Below, one piece after another: positions 1-8,402 of a stretch of DNA of 64,000 bases. Source of the stretch: Sphingomonas panacis. Its GTDB lineage: Bacteria > Pseudomonadota > Alphaproteobacteria > Sphingomonadales > Sphingomonadaceae. Positions within the stretch are counted from its first letter, which is position 1. Each line of letters starts with the position of its first letter. The DNA lies in the NCBI RefSeq assembly GCF_001717955.1, contig NZ_CP014168.1, positions 1,581,001 to 1,645,000 on the forward strand. The letters run 5' to 3'. The position numbers and the translations under genes were made by a program. The notes under the pieces were generated by a model. The model did not search any database. It was not told the origin of the DNA and saw only the letters and a program-made list of their open reading frames with translations.

Positions 1-951
1 GACGCCACCGAAAGTAGAATACTTAAAAACCGCCGCAAGGCTCCCGCTATATTAGCAAGATCTGTTGTCCGCGCTGCGACAGGTAGTGAGTATTGGTCAA
101 AATTTGACCGGCAAATACAAGATAAAATAGTAGATATTTCGAAGAGTATACATAGATCTTTATTTTCGCCTGAACTCAGTACGCCTGTTCGGAGTTTAGA
201 TTTGCCGCTGGGTGGATCAGCATCCGCCGCGCAAGCGCTCAACCTTCTTATAAATTTTGCGGAAATAGCTGACGGGCAGGGTCGTCCCGTGGAAGCGTTC
301 GAAGATGACGCTGATGGAAGTCAAACAGTTTTCCTACTCGCTAAATTTAACAAAATTGTTCAAAGGATGGTCGGGACTGGAGCCGGTAGTCTGGGACTGC
401 ATCCGGCTGTATATTTCTATACATCTCAAGGTCGGCATTATGACCTTTTGCTTCAGGCAATGTTTAACATAATTGCGGAGAGGATAAGAGATAACAACAG
501 CGATTGGTTCAAGGTTTTTACCGAAAGACGAGGTAAAATCGAGAGGACTCTTCTGGAGAGTAAGACAATAATAACGTTGTTAATTTCTGCACTTGCAAGT
601 GGAAGGCGGATGGCTGGAGCTAAACAGGTTTTAAACTACATAATAGAAACCGCTGGGAACGATAAACCAGGATTCAATATAAATTCTCTTGCTGAAGAAA
701 TTGGCCTGCAAAGCAGGCTATATTCTATACAGGCCAAGCCAGGCGCAGATTTTAGTGATGACACTAAAACTTCGGTATTTTTGTCTACAGCTCTCGCTAG
801 CGCTTTGAAATGTCCGGTTTGCTCTGGATATATTGATCCTAGCAAATCTGCGTCCTACGATCACATTGAAAGAAAGCAAGATGGCGGAAATGGCCGGGAA
901 GATAATTGTCAGCTAACACATCCTTACTGCAACACGTCAGTTAAGAATTGA
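1..951 (+). CDS. HNH endonuclease, DUF262-like C-terminal part (5' end outside window)
   Basis: The reading frame is open from the first base of the window to the stop at 949-951, so this is the last 316 codons of a longer protein. The C-terminus is a compact HNH nuclease module: a CPVC knuckle about 46 residues from the end, then DHI, a GG turn, NCQL and a final HPYCN. The region before it, with a SLGLHPAVYFY-type motif, resembles the helical middle of DUF262/HNH proteins, a family that includes GmrSD-type modification-dependent restriction enzymes. Base composition is clearly more AT-rich than the rest of the window, which suggests horizontal transfer. The N-terminal domain that would settle the family lies outside. 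A defence role is inferred only from the family. Confidence 0.75.
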   Translation, partial: DATESRILKNRRKAPAILARSVVRAATGSEYWSKFDRQIQDKIVDISKSIHRSLFSPELSTPVRSLDLPLGGSASAAQALNLLINFAEIADGQGRPVEAFEDDADGSQTVFLLAKFNKIVQRMVGTGAGSLGLHPAVYFYTSQGRHYDLLLQAMFNIIAERIRDNNSDWFKVFTERRGKIERTLLESKTIITLLISALASGRRMAGAKQVLNYIIETAGNDKPGFNINSLAEEIGLQSRLYSIQAKPGADFSDDTKTSVFLSTALASALKCPVCSGYIDPSKSASYDHIERKQDGGNGREDNCQLTHPYCNTSVKN

Positions 952-1008
952 TATTTTGCTTTTGTATCATGATCATCGTTGATGTCTGATCTAACTTGCA
1001 TTTTGCGA

Positions 1009-1038
1009 TTACAAGGTCCGCGAACTGAAGAATGTCAC
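1009..1038 (-). pseudogene. possible remnant of a toxin gene start
   Basis: A GTG at 1036-1038 overlaps the TGA of the upstream antitoxin in a GTGA arrangement, the usual coupling of a toxin gene to its antitoxin. The frame runs only nine codons (MTFFSSRTL) and then stops, exactly where composition changes from GC-rich to AT-rich. I read this as the first codons of a partner toxin cut off by insertion or deletion at the island edge. It is too short to identify a toxin family and could be chance. Confidence 0.25.
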
Positions 1039-1313
1039 CCGGTCGAGGAATCTGTCAGCCGCCGCCCGGCTTCCTTGGAGCGTTCGCCCGGTTCGGCGTT
1101 GAGGATGGCGTCGAGTGTTTCGTAATCCAGATCCTCGATCCTGATCGCCTGCCGGTCGCGCCGCGCCAGCCGCGCATAGTCCTTGAGCGAGAGCATCACG
1201 ACGCGCACCGTCCCCTCCCGCGTGATCCCGACCGGACGCCGCATCGCTGCATCGAGGTAGACATCCAGACGGGCTGCGACATCCTCAGCGGGGGCGGCGA
1301 GGGGGTCTGACAT
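1035..1313 (-). CDS. Phd/YefM-type antitoxin, apparently orphan
   Basis: 92 residues. The core (residues about 13-50, with RPVGITREG followed by a hydrophobic strand and LKDYARL) is the Phd/YefM fold that binds its own promoter DNA and neutralises a toxin through its C-terminal tail. No intact toxin follows: after the stop there are about 20 GC-rich bases and then the AT-rich segment carrying the HNH gene on the other strand. The partner was probably lost at this junction. Family assignment is by motif recognition. Confidence 0.6.
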   Translation of the reverse strand: MSDPLAAPAEDVAARLDVYLDAAMRRPVGITREGTVRVVMLSLKDYARLARRDRQAIRIEDLDYETLDAILNAEPGERSKEAGRRLTDSSTG

Positions 1314-1400
1314 GGCGGACGGCTCCGGGCAGGTGGCAGCGTCGTCATACCGGCTTCGGCGCGGTCGATCGACTCAAACCGGCGGGTCCGGTGCGTCACA

Positions 1401-1513
1401 GGCGCGCCACGGGCAAAGCCCGTGTCGTCGGACGGCGCCGGAGCGCCGCCGGCCGGGCGCGGCTCCGGCTGCGCCGGGCGTGCGCTTGGCTGCGCCAAGT
1501 GCTTGCGCGCCGC
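1401..1513. repeat. 113-bp repeat, copy 1, multi-hairpin
   Basis: Nearly identical to 2001-2113 in direct orientation. It consists of consecutive small palindromes, beginning with the hairpin CACGGGCAAAGCCCGTG, followed by GGCGCCG and GGCTCCGGCTGCGCCGGG-like stems and a CTTGGCTGCGCCAAG-type stem. It lies immediately upstream of the ParDE-like pair and may carry its promoter-proximal structure. Confidence 0.8.
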
Positions 1514-1539
1514 GCCCGCAACCGTGCTATACTCCCCGC

Positions 1540-1722
1540 ATGACGAAGATGACCCCCATCGAGTCCGAATTCGCCACCACCGAGGACGAAGCCGCCTATG
1601 ATGCGTGGTTCCGCGCCAAGGTCGAGGCCTCGCTTGCCGATCCGTCGCCGCCGATCCCCCACGATCAGATGATGGCGGAGCTCCGCGCCATCATCGCAGC
1701 CAGGCGGACCAAACCGGCCTGA
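1540..1722 (+). CDS. antitoxin of a ParE/RelE-type module
   Basis: 60 residues, acidic N-terminal half (EFATTEDEAAYDAWFRAKVEA) and a basic end. It matches the small antitoxin that precedes ParE-like toxins in sphingomonads, where it binds and inhibits the toxin and represses the operon. I chose the ATG at 1540 because upstream in-frame sequence belongs to the 113-bp repeat. The stop TGA at 1720-1722 overlaps the likely CTG start of the next gene. The pair lies between two copies of the 113-bp direct repeat. Confidence 0.65.
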   Translation: MTKMTPIESEFATTEDEAAYDAWFRAKVEASLADPSPPIPHDQMMAELRAIIAARRTKPA

Positions 1723-1997
1723 CGCGCCGCGTCGTTTGGCGCGCAAAGGCGCGGGCGCAGGCGCGCGAGATCATCGTTTACATCGCCGACCGGAACCCCG
1801 CCGCCGCCGAGCGGCTCGCCGACCGTTTCGAAGACGCGGTCGATCGTCTACCCGATCACCCGCATGTCCATCGCCCCGGTCGCGTGTCCGGCACGCGTGA
1901 GGCGATCGTCCATCCGAATTACATCATCATCTATCGGGTCGGTGAGTCGGTGATCGAGGTAGTGGCGGTGCTACACGCCCGACAGCGATATCCCTGA
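1719..1997 (+). CDS. ParE/RelE-family toxin
   Basis: About 92 residues ending in a typical ParE C-terminus: a GTREAIVHPNYIIIYRV strand pair and IEVVAVLHARQRYP. The N-terminal half has the two-helix hairpin (AREIIVYIADRNPAAAERLADRF). ParE toxins poison DNA gyrase and RelE toxins cleave ribosome-bound mRNA; the sequence alone does not say which. No ATG, GTG or TTG lies near the domain start. A CTG at 1719 overlapping the antitoxin stop gives the expected length and would be translationally coupled. The only ATG in frame (1605) would add 38 residues read from inside the antitoxin gene. Confidence 0.7.
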   Translation: MTRRVVWRAKARAQAREIIVYIADRNPAAAERLADRFEDAVDRLPDHPHVHRPGRVSGTREAIVHPNYIIIYRVGESVIEVVAVLHARQRYP

Positions 1998-2000
1998 CCC

Positions 2001-2113
2001 GCGCGCCACGGGCAAAGCCCGTGTCGACGGACGGCGCCGGGGCGCCGCCGGCCGGCGCGGCTCCGGCTGCGCCGGGCGCGCGCTTGGCTTGCGCCAACCG
2101 CTTGCGCGCCGCG
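2001..2113. repeat. 113-bp repeat, copy 2
   Basis: Second direct copy of the multi-hairpin element at 1401-1513, starting right after the toxin stop codon. The two copies differ at a few positions. Together they bracket the toxin-antitoxin pair exactly, leaving only its promoter and two genes between them. Confidence 0.8.
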
Positions 2114-2317
2114 CTGTCCTACACGCCCGCCCCGGCCTATCCTGCGCGGTGGTTCCGTCCCTCCGCGAAAGCCGCATCATGCCCTCGCCCCGTCACCCGC
2201 ATCCGGCCCGCACACACCGCCGCGCGCCAAAGCAGACACCCCCCGCAACCTTTGCAACCTTTCCCGCACCGTGGCTCGGGTGGACGATGATAGCGATGTT
2301 TGCGCGCGCCGATCGCG
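2114..2317. other. intergenic, no gene recognised
   Basis: With the repeat before it this makes a gene-free stretch of about 320 bases between the toxin and the UrcA-type gene. Short frames exist on both strands but none has a convincing start or family match. Confidence 0.5.
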
Positions 2318-2752
2318 TCACTGCCGCGTGGAATATTCGTCCTCGACCGACCATTGCCGCTCGGGCAGCCAGACATGCGCGGTGTCGGCATAATAGCGCG
2401 GCCGCTCGGTATAGCGCGCCTCGATGATGCGAACCTGCCGCAGCGCATCGCGGATCGCCGTATCGGTGCAGGACGGTGCGTAGGTCGCCGCATAGCGCCC
2501 TTCGCCGAGCGAATCGCACAGCTCATGCGCGGTGAGCGTCACGCGGCGGCGCAGCTCGCGCCGGTCCTCGGGATATTGCAGGTGCAGATCGCCATAGCTG
2601 ACCCGCTGCGACACCGAATCGACGCTGTCCGGGATCGGCACATGGCCATAGACGACAAGGTCGTCGCGGCCGAAGTTCTGCGCGAGCGCCGGGCCCGCCG
2701 CCGCCGCCAGCACGGCGCCCGCCGCCAGGATACGAAGCGCGAAGCGTGTCAT
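2318..2752 (-). CDS. UrcA family protein, secreted
   Basis: 144 residues with a signal peptide ([25 protein letters not shown], cleavage after the AQ) and the UrcA pattern: a [12 protein letters not shown] stretch, then two cysteines about 20 residues apart (ELCDSLG and APSC) and a helical [10 protein letters not shown] segment. UrcA proteins are small periplasmic proteins of sphingomonads and relatives with unknown function. The ATG at 2752 has a strong AGGAGG six bases upstream, which fixes the start. It is transcribed divergently from hslV. Confidence 0.8.
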   Translation of the reverse strand: MTRFALRILAAGAVLAAAAGPALAQNFGRDDLVVYGHVPIPDSVDSVSQRVSYGDLHLQYPEDRRELRRRVTLTAHELCDSLGEGRYAATYAPSCTDTAIRDALRQVRIIEARYTERPRYYADTAHVWLPERQWSVEDEYSTRQ

Positions 2753-2945
2753 CGGATGCCTCCTTGCTTGCCCGGCCCGCCGCGCGGACTCGAAGCCTGA
2801 TGCCGCGTTAACCATTACCACGCCGCCGCGTTCCGGCAATCCGGCGGCGGCGCGCGGTGTGCCATTTCGGGGAACCGCCCCCGCGCCGGCGTATCGTTGC
2901 GCGGGCGGATTGCACGGCGGCGCAACCGCTCCCATATCGCGCCGC

Positions 2946-3512
2946 ATGAACGATAGCTCCAATGCATTGGTGTGGCACGGCACCACGATTCTCTCCGTGC
3001 GCAAGAACGGCCGCGTCGTCGTCGCCGGAGACGGCCAGGTGACGCAGGGCCAGACCGTCATGAAGCCCAACGCGCGCAAGGTGCGGCGTCTGGGCGACGG
3101 CTCGGTGATCGGCGGCTTCGCCGGCGCGACCGCCGACGCCTTCACGTTGTTCGAGCGGCTCGAACGCAAGCTCGAACAGCATCACGGCCAGTTGCTCCGC
3201 GCCGCGGTCGAACTGGCGAAGGACTGGCGCACCGACAAATATCTCCGCAACCTCGAAGCGATGATGATCGTCGCCGACAAGGACGTGACGCTGATCCTCA
3301 CCGGCAACGGCGACGTGCTCGAACCCGAAGCCGGCATCGCCGCGATCGGCTCGGGCGGCAATTACGCGCTCGCCGCCGCCCGCGCGCTGGTCGAATACGA
3401 AGGCGACGCCGAAACCATCTGCCGCAAAGCCATGAAGATCGCCGCCGAAGTCTGCGTCTACACCAACGAACGCCTCACCATCGAAGCGATCGACGGCGCC
3501 GTCGACGCGTAA
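2946..3512 (+). CDS. hslV: ATP-dependent protease proteolytic subunit HslV
   Basis: 188 residues, the peptidase of the HslVU (ClpQY) complex, which degrades proteins unfolded by HslU in the cytoplasm. The catalytic threonine is the first T of TTILSVRK (residue 13), exposed after removal of a short alphaproteobacterial propeptide. The [11 protein letters not shown] segment and the [14 protein letters not shown] segment are family hallmarks. hslU follows after a 115-bp gap that contains a palindromic repeat. Assignment is secure. Confidence 0.97.
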   Translation: MNDSSNALVWHGTTILSVRKNGRVVVAGDGQVTQGQTVMKPNARKVRRLGDGSVIGGFAGATADAFTLFERLERKLEQHHGQLLRAAVELAKDWRTDKYLRNLEAMMIVADKDVTLILTGNGDVLEPEAGIAAIGSGGNYALAAARALVEYEGDAETICRKAMKIAAEVCVYTNERLTIEAIDGAVDA

Positions 3513-3513
3513 T

Positions 3514-3614
3514 CCCCCTCCCGCATGCGGGAGGGGCTAGGGGAGGGCCTGTCCTCCCAAGGCGCCGCCCGCGAACATGCCCTCCCCCGACCCCTCCCGC
3601 ATGCGGGAGGGGGG
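3514..3614. repeat. paired palindromes between hslV and hslU (family C)
   Basis: Two identical perfect 22-bp palindromes, at 3515-3536 and 3591-3612, with centre CCCGCATGCGGG, flank an inner inverted pair (GGGGAGGG at about 3540 and CCCTCCCC at about 3580). The whole element can fold as one long hairpin. A related element with the same inner sequence lies at 59480-59639 upstream of prmC, so this is a dispersed repeat rather than a locus-specific terminator. Confidence 0.85.
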
Positions 3615-3627
3615 AAGAAGAAACCAG

Positions 3628-4923
3628 ATGAACGACTCTCTCACCCCCAAAGCCATCGTCCGCGCGCTCGACGCGCACATCATCGGCCAGTCCGACGCCA
3701 AGAAGGCGGTCGCGGTCGCCCTGCGCAACCGCTGGCGCCGCCAGCAACTCGGCGCCGATCTGCGCGACGAGGTCACGCCCAAGAACATCCTGATGATCGG
3801 GCCGACGGGTTGCGGCAAGACCGAGATCAGCCGCCGCCTCGCCAAGCTCGCCGACGCGCCGTTCGTCAAGGTCGAGGCGACCAAGTTCACCGAGGTCGGC
3901 TATGTCGGCCGCGACGTCGAACAGATCGCGCGCGATCTCGTCGAGGAAGCGATCCGGCTCGAGAAGGAACGCCGGCGAGTCGCGGTGAAGGACAAGGCCG
4001 AGGACGCCGCGATGGCGCGGCTGCTCGACGCGCTCACCGGCAAGGGCGCCAGCGAGGCAACGCGCGAGGCGTTCCGCCAGCGCTTCCGCGACGGTCATCT
4101 CGATACCACCGAAATCGAGATCGAACTCGAACAGGCGCCGCAAATGCCGTTCGAGGTGCCCGGTGGCGCGCCGCAGATGATCAACCTCACCGAAATGATG
4201 GGCAAGGCGTTCGGTGGTCAGCAACTCAAGCGGCGCAAGATCACCGTGCCGGCCGCGTGGGAAAAGCTCGTCGAGGAGGAGGCCGACAAGCGGCTCGACC
4301 AGGACGAGGTCAGCCGCATCGCGCTGGCGAACGCGGAGGAGAATGGCATCGTCTTCCTCGACGAGATCGACAAGATCGCGGTGAGCGACGGTCGCGGCGG
4401 CTCTATCAGCCGCGAGGGCGTCCAGCGCGACCTGCTGCCGCTCATCGAAGGCACCACCGTCGCGACGAAGTACGGGCCGATGAAGACCGATCACGTGCTG
4501 TTCATCGCAAGCGGCGCGTTCCACGTCGCCAAGCCAAGCGACCTGTTGCCCGAGCTGCAAGGGCGCCTGCCGATCCGCGTCGAGTTGAAGGCGCTGACGG
4601 AGGATGATTTCGTCGCGATCCTGTCCGACACCAAGGCGTCGCTCACGCAGCAATATGTCGCGTTGATCGGCACCGAGGGGGTCGCCGTCGAATTCACCGA
4701 GGACGGCATCCGCGCGGTCGCCAGGATCGCCGCCGAAGTGAATGGCGAGATCGAGAACATCGGCGCGCGCCGGTTGCAGACGGTCATGGAGAAGCTGCTC
4801 GAGGAAGTCAGCTTCGAGGCCGAGGATCGGCAGGGCGAGACGGTGGTGGTCGATGCCGCCTACGTCGAGAAGCAATTGTCGAGCATCGCGCGCAACACCG
4901 ATCTGTCGCGCTTCGTGCTATAG
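3628..4923 (+). CDS. hslU: ATP-dependent protease ATPase subunit HslU
   Basis: 431 residues, the AAA+ unfoldase of HslVU. Walker [10 protein letters not shown] is at about 58-66, the pore loop GYVGRDVE at about 91-98, Walker [11 protein letters not shown] near 241-250, and the C-terminal tail ends SRFVL, close to the conserved tail that docks into HslV. I chose the ATG at 3628, preceded by GGGGAAGAAG; earlier in-frame starts lie inside the repeat. A perfect 10-bp hairpin directly after the stop separates it from the convergent gene. Confidence 0.97.
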   Translation: MNDSLTPKAIVRALDAHIIGQSDAKKAVAVALRNRWRRQQLGADLRDEVTPKNILMIGPTGCGKTEISRRLAKLADAPFVKVEATKFTEVGYVGRDVEQIARDLVEEAIRLEKERRRVAVKDKAEDAAMARLLDALTGKGASEATREAFRQRFRDGHLDTTEIEIELEQAPQMPFEVPGGAPQMINLTEMMGKAFGGQQLKRRKITVPAAWEKLVEEEADKRLDQDEVSRIALANAEENGIVFLDEIDKIAVSDGRGGSISREGVQRDLLPLIEGTTVATKYGPMKTDHVLFIASGAFHVAKPSDLLPELQGRLPIRVELKALTEDDFVAILSDTKASLTQQYVALIGTEGVAVEFTEDGIRAVARIAAEVNGEIENIGARRLQTVMEKLLEEVSFEAEDRQGETVVVDAAYVEKQLSSIARNTDLSRFVL

Positions 4924-4926
4924 AAA

Positions 4927-4951
4927 TACCGCGCCCTATTTGGGCGCGGTA
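4927..4951. terminator. bidirectional hairpin between convergent genes
   Basis: TACCGCGCCC at 4927-4936 pairs perfectly with GGGCGCGGTA at 4942-4951 across a five-base loop. It sits at the meeting point of hslU and the convergent secreted-protein gene, whose stop it overlaps. It could terminate both transcripts. Confidence 0.6.
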
Positions 4952-5343
4952 TACGGCACGAACTCGCGGATCGTACAGAAGCCGCTCGGGATGCGGCTGG
5001 TCAGGTCGACGGTGCGGATCGGATCACCCGCGCAGAGCTGCGAGCCGAACTGCCGGGTGACGATGGCGTCGCCGCGGTCGAGGCCGTTGCAACCGCCGTT
5101 GGTGTCGGCACGGTAGATCTTGCGGCGCGAAACTTTGTACAGGATCGTGTCGCCGATCCGTTGGGTCGCATATTGATCGCGGCTGTCGAGACATTGCTGC
5201 GGCTTGCCGGGAACGAGCCCGGTGAGCGCCTTGTCGAGCTCCGCCTTGTTTTTGGCCGCCTCGCGTGCGGCGTAGCCATGATCGGAGGAGAGTGCGGCGG
5301 TGCCGGCGCATAGCAGCAACATGGGCAAGATGATGCGATGCAT
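4936..5343 (-). CDS. secreted protein, DUF6491-like
   Basis: 135 residues. A signal peptide (MHRIILPMLLLCAGTAALSS) is followed by a region with four cysteines: CLDSRDQYATQRIGDTILYKVSRRKIYRA, then NGGCNGLD, SQLCAGDPI and SGFCTIREF. The alternation of a hydrophobic TILY strand, a C..L turn and a C-D-I motif resembles DUF6491, a small periplasmic family of unknown function in sphingomonads and xanthomonads. Family match is tentative; secretion is well supported. Confidence 0.6.
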   Translation of the reverse strand: MHRIILPMLLLCAGTAALSSDHGYAAREAAKNKAELDKALTGLVPGKPQQCLDSRDQYATQRIGDTILYKVSRRKIYRADTNGGCNGLDRGDAIVTRQFGSQLCAGDPIRTVDLTSRIPSGFCTIREFVPYTAPK

Positions 5344-5382
5344 CGGCTAGGCCTTTCGAACGCTTGAGTGTCTGTAACGCGG

Positions 5383-6117
5383 CTAACCCCGGAAACTATC
5401 CTTGGCGGCGCGCCGATCGGCGAGTTGCTCGGCCGAGGCTGCCCGCAGGAACGGATTGGTCGCGCGTTCCAGTGCGATCGTCGTCGGCACCGTGGCCTCG
5501 CCGGCCGCGCGCACGGCATCTACATCCCGCATCCGTGCCGCCACGTCAGCATTGTCCGGTTCGGTGACCAGCGCAAAGCGTCCGTTGCTCTGGGTATATT
5601 CATGCGCGCAATAAACTGATGTCTCGGCGGGCAGTGCCGCCAACCGCTGCATGTTGCCGAACATCTGCTCCGGCGTCCCCTCGAACAGCCGGCCGCAGCC
5701 CATCGCGAACAAGGTATCGCCGACGAAGATCGTCGCATCCTGGGCCAGATGGAACAAGATATGTCCGGCGGTGTGCCCAGGCGCCGCGATCACACGCGCG
5801 ACATGCGAGCCGAGCCGGACCGTGTCGCCTTCCGCAAGCTCGATATCTAGCGTCGGGATCTTAGCGGCCTCCGCCGCTGGTCCACTGATGATCGCGCCGG
5901 TCGCAGCCTTCACCTCGGCGTTACCGCCGGTGTGATCGGCGTGCCAATGCGTGTTCCAGACCTGTCCGATCGTCCAGCCGCGCCGCCCGGCCTCGGCGAG
6001 CACAGGCGCGGCGTCGCCCGGATCGATCACTACCGTTTCTTGCGAGACGGGATCGTGAACCAACCAGATGTAGTTGTCGGTGAAAGCGGGGATGCGGACG
6101 ATATCGAGATCGGTCAT
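5383..6117 (-). CDS. gloB: hydroxyacylglutathione hydrolase (glyoxalase II)
   Basis: 244 residues of the metallo-beta-lactamase fold. It hydrolyses S-D-lactoylglutathione to D-lactate and glutathione, the second step of methylglyoxal detoxification. The metal-binding set is complete: HWHADH at 57-62, PGHTAGH with His115, GDTLF with Asp134, and CAHEYT with His172. It overlaps the preceding nitronate monooxygenase gene by four bases (ATGA). A glyoxalase I gene lies just upstream of that, so both steps of the pathway are clustered. Confidence 0.93.
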   Translation of the reverse strand: MTDLDIVRIPAFTDNYIWLVHDPVSQETVVIDPGDAAPVLAEAGRRGWTIGQVWNTHWHADHTGGNAEVKAATGAIISGPAAEAAKIPTLDIELAEGDTVRLGSHVARVIAAPGHTAGHILFHLAQDATIFVGDTLFAMGCGRLFEGTPEQMFGNMQRLAALPAETSVYCAHEYTQSNGRFALVTEPDNADVAARMRDVDAVRAAGEATVPTTIALERATNPFLRAASAEQLADRRAAKDSFRG

Positions 6118-7169
6118 GCAAGTTCCTCTATCGCCAGCGCGGCAAGGCCGAGCCTGCGGGTGAGCGCCGCGGCGGGTTCCGAGCGCGCGAGCGCAACGCC
6201 CTGCCCGGCCCAGAGCGGCGAATAGTCGCCACGCCCTTCGCTTTCGGCATGCGCCCGAAGCGGTGCCAGTGCAGCGCCGGCATAAGGGAAGGGCGGGGCG
6301 GCAGCGTTGACCGGGCCGATTGCCTCGATCAGCCGGTTGCGCAAGCCCCGCGCCAGACCGCCCGAGAACAGGTTGGTGAAGACGCTGTCATCGGCGCTCG
6401 CCCTATCCAGCGCGGCGCGATGCGGTGCGCTCGGGCTGGCTTCGGGTGTCCTGAGGAAAGCGGTGCCGACCTGCACCGCCCCTGCGCCTAGCGCAATGGC
6501 GGCGCGAACACCGCGCTCGTCGGCGATGCCGCCTGCCGCAATTACCGGCACATCAACCGCATCGACGATCTGCGGCACCAGTGCGATCAACCCGACCGGC
6601 TTGTGACCGTCGAGAAAATGCCCGGCATGTCCACCCGCCTCGAAGCCCTGCGCGATGATCGCGTCGCAGCCTTTGTCCGCCAGAAAGCGTGCCTCGGCGA
6701 CGGTGGTGGCGTTGCTGATCAACCGCGCGCCGGTCGCACGCACTCGGTCGAGCAGCGCCGGCTCGGGCAGGCCGAAGTGGAAGCTCACGAACTCGGGTCT
6801 CGCCGCTTCGATCGCCTCGGCCATCGCCGCGTCGAACGGGCGGCGCAGGGGCGGCGCGGTCGTCGGGCGCGGAAGATCCTCGGCCACATAGCAGGGCGCG
6901 AGCTGCGCTTCCCATGCGGCGCTATCGGGCACCGGCCCGAGCCGATGGCAGAAGACGTTGAGGTTGAGCGGTCCAGCTGCCGCCGCGCGGATAGTCGCGA
7001 CCGTTTCGATAACGGCGTCAGGCGACAGCGTCGCGCAGGCGAGCGACCCGACCGCGCCCGCACCGAGCGCGGCGATGGCGAGCTCAGCACCGGCGAAGCC
7101 AGCCATCGGCGCCTGAATCACTGGGAGGCGCGCGCCCGAAAGATCGAGGAACGCGCACACCCCCTGCAT
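6114..7169 (-). CDS. nitronate monooxygenase family flavoprotein
   Basis: 351 residues, TIM-barrel FMN protein of the 2-nitropropane dioxygenase family. The N-terminal PVIQAPMAGFAG segment, the QGFEAGGHAGHF phosphate-binding region and the PVIAAGGIADERGVRAAIALGAGAVQVGTAFL stretch (split here by description, not by gap) are the flavin-binding hallmarks. Such enzymes oxidise toxic nitronates. The gene lies 1 base downstream of the gloA gene's stop region and overlaps gloB, suggesting one detoxification operon. The true substrate is not visible. Confidence 0.85.
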   Translation of the reverse strand: MQGVCAFLDLSGARLPVIQAPMAGFAGAELAIAALGAGAVGSLACATLSPDAVIETVATIRAAAAGPLNLNVFCHRLGPVPDSAAWEAQLAPCYVAEDLPRPTTAPPLRRPFDAAMAEAIEAARPEFVSFHFGLPEPALLDRVRATGARLISNATTVAEARFLADKGCDAIIAQGFEAGGHAGHFLDGHKPVGLIALVPQIVDAVDVPVIAAGGIADERGVRAAIALGAGAVQVGTAFLRTPEASPSAPHRAALDRASADDSVFTNLFSGGLARGLRNRLIEAIGPVNAAAPPFPYAGAALAPLRAHAESEGRGDYSPLWAGQGVALARSEPAAALTRRLGLAALAIEELA

Positions 7170-7170
7170 G

Positions 7171-7587
7171 TCACCATACTCCGGTATTGGGCATCGATGC
7201 CCAGGGCTCGGCCGGGGGCAGGCGACCGTCCTGCAACAGCTCGACCGAGATGTTGTCGGGCGTGCGAACGAAAGCCATGTGCCCGTCGCGCGGCGGCCGG
7301 TTGATCGTTACGCCCGCGTCCCGCAGCCGCTGGCACGTCTCGTAGATGTCATCGACCTGATAGGCGAGGTGGCCGAAATTGCGTCCGCCACTATACTCCT
7401 CAGGGTCCCAATTGTGCGTCAGTTCAACCTCGGCGACGCCCTCCTGGCCGGGCGCGGCGAGGAAGATCAGCGTGAAGCGGCCTTGCTCGCTATCGATACG
7501 ACGCACTTCCTTGAGGCCGATCAGTTCGAAGAACGCGATCGTCGCGGCCGGATCGGTGACGCGGATCATGGTGTGGAGGAATTTCAC
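7171..7587 (-). CDS. gloA: lactoylglutathione lyase (glyoxalase I), VOC family
   Basis: 138 residues. The family signature is clear in ELTHNWDPEEYSGGRNFGHLAY, VDDIY and TINRPPRDGHMAFVRTPD, ending with the metal-ligand glutamate in SVELLQ. It isomerises the methylglyoxal-glutathione hemithioacetal to lactoylglutathione, the substrate of the GloB enzyme encoded two genes downstream. I chose the GTG at 7587 because the fold begins there (KFLHTMIRV) and AGGAGC lies about ten bases upstream; longer in-frame starts add an unrelated arginine-rich leader. Confidence 0.88.
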   Translation of the reverse strand: MKFLHTMIRVTDPAATIAFFELIGLKEVRRIDSEQGRFTLIFLAAPGQEGVAEVELTHNWDPEEYSGGRNFGHLAYQVDDIYETCQRLRDAGVTINRPPRDGHMAFVRTPDNISVELLQDGRLPPAEPWASMPNTGVW

Positions 7588-7646
7588 CGGCGACAAGCTC
7601 CTGTTGTGACGGGGCACAGATAGGCACGCCGCCTCGCCAGTGCCAG

Positions 7647-8402
7647 CTACGGCTTCGCCGGCGTATCGAATTGCGCGAGCGCTGCGGCGGCGGCCTTGTT
7701 GGCGTCGCTGCCCGGCTGGAGCTGCGCGGCGCGGCCCCATGCCGCCTTTGCGCCAGCTTCGTCGCCGGCCTTTGCGGCGATATTCCCCGCTTCGAGCTGG
7801 ACCGAGGCATCATCCGACGAGCGTTTGAGCGCCTCGGCGATGTCGGTCTGCGCGCGCGTCAGGTCGCCCATCCGCCGCGCGAGCGTTGCCGAGAGCAGCC
7901 AGGCGAGCGGGTCGCTGCTGGCGGCGAGCAATGCCTGGTCGAGATCGGCGCGCGCGGCTTTGGCATCACCAGCGGCGACGAAGGCGCGCGCGCGGTCGAG
8001 ATAGGCTTCACCGCTCTGTAGCCCGACCAGAGTGTGCGGTGCGAGTGCGGCGTCGAGATCGGCGCGCGCCTTGTTGGCGTCTTTTGCGCCAAGCCAGGCA
8101 TTGCCCGCCTGCGCCCAATAATAGGCGCTGCGATCGTCACGAGCGACATCGGCCGCGCGCGCCGCCAGTTCGAACTCGGCGGCGGCGGCGGACCAATGCC
8201 CCTCGTTGGTGTACGCGATGCCGAGACATTGGTGCGCGAGGAAGCCGCCGCCGTCGAGCATCCAGCGGCTCGCCGCGCCCTCCGCTGCGGCGGGATCGCG
8301 CGCGGCGAGATCGACGCAACGGTCGTAGCGCTCCTGTGTCGGATTGGGGGTAGCGGGCAGCTTCTGCGCAGCGGCGGCGAGGAGCAGCAGGGGCAGGATC
8401 AT
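7647..8402 (-). CDS. TPR-like secreted protein
   Basis: 251 residues. A short hydrophobic N-terminus (MILPLLLLAAAAQ) looks like a signal peptide. The rest is made of tetratricopeptide-type helical pairs, for example GHWSAAAAEFELAARAA, AKAARADLDQALLAA, LTRAQTDIAEALKRS and EAGAKAAWGRAAQLQP. TPRs mediate protein contacts; no partner can be named. Its start overlaps the stop of the alpha/beta hydrolase gene by four bases, so the two are co-transcribed. Confidence 0.75.
   Translation of the reverse strand: MILPLLLLAAAAQKLPATPNPTQERYDRCVDLAARDPAAAEGAASRWMLDGGGFLAHQCLGIAYTNEGHWSAAAAEFELAARAADVARDDRSAYYWAQAGNAWLGAKDANKARADLDAALAPHTLVGLQSGEAYLDRARAFVAAGDAKAARADLDQALLAASSDPLAWLLSATLARRMGDLTRAQTDIAEALKRSSDDASVQLEAGNIAAKAGDEAGAKAAWGRAAQLQPGSDANKAAAAALAQFDTPAKP

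Noticed and set aside
3475..4875. 466-codon open frame antisense to hslU
   Set aside because: Mirror of the hslU codon pattern in GC-rich DNA; no start signal or family match.
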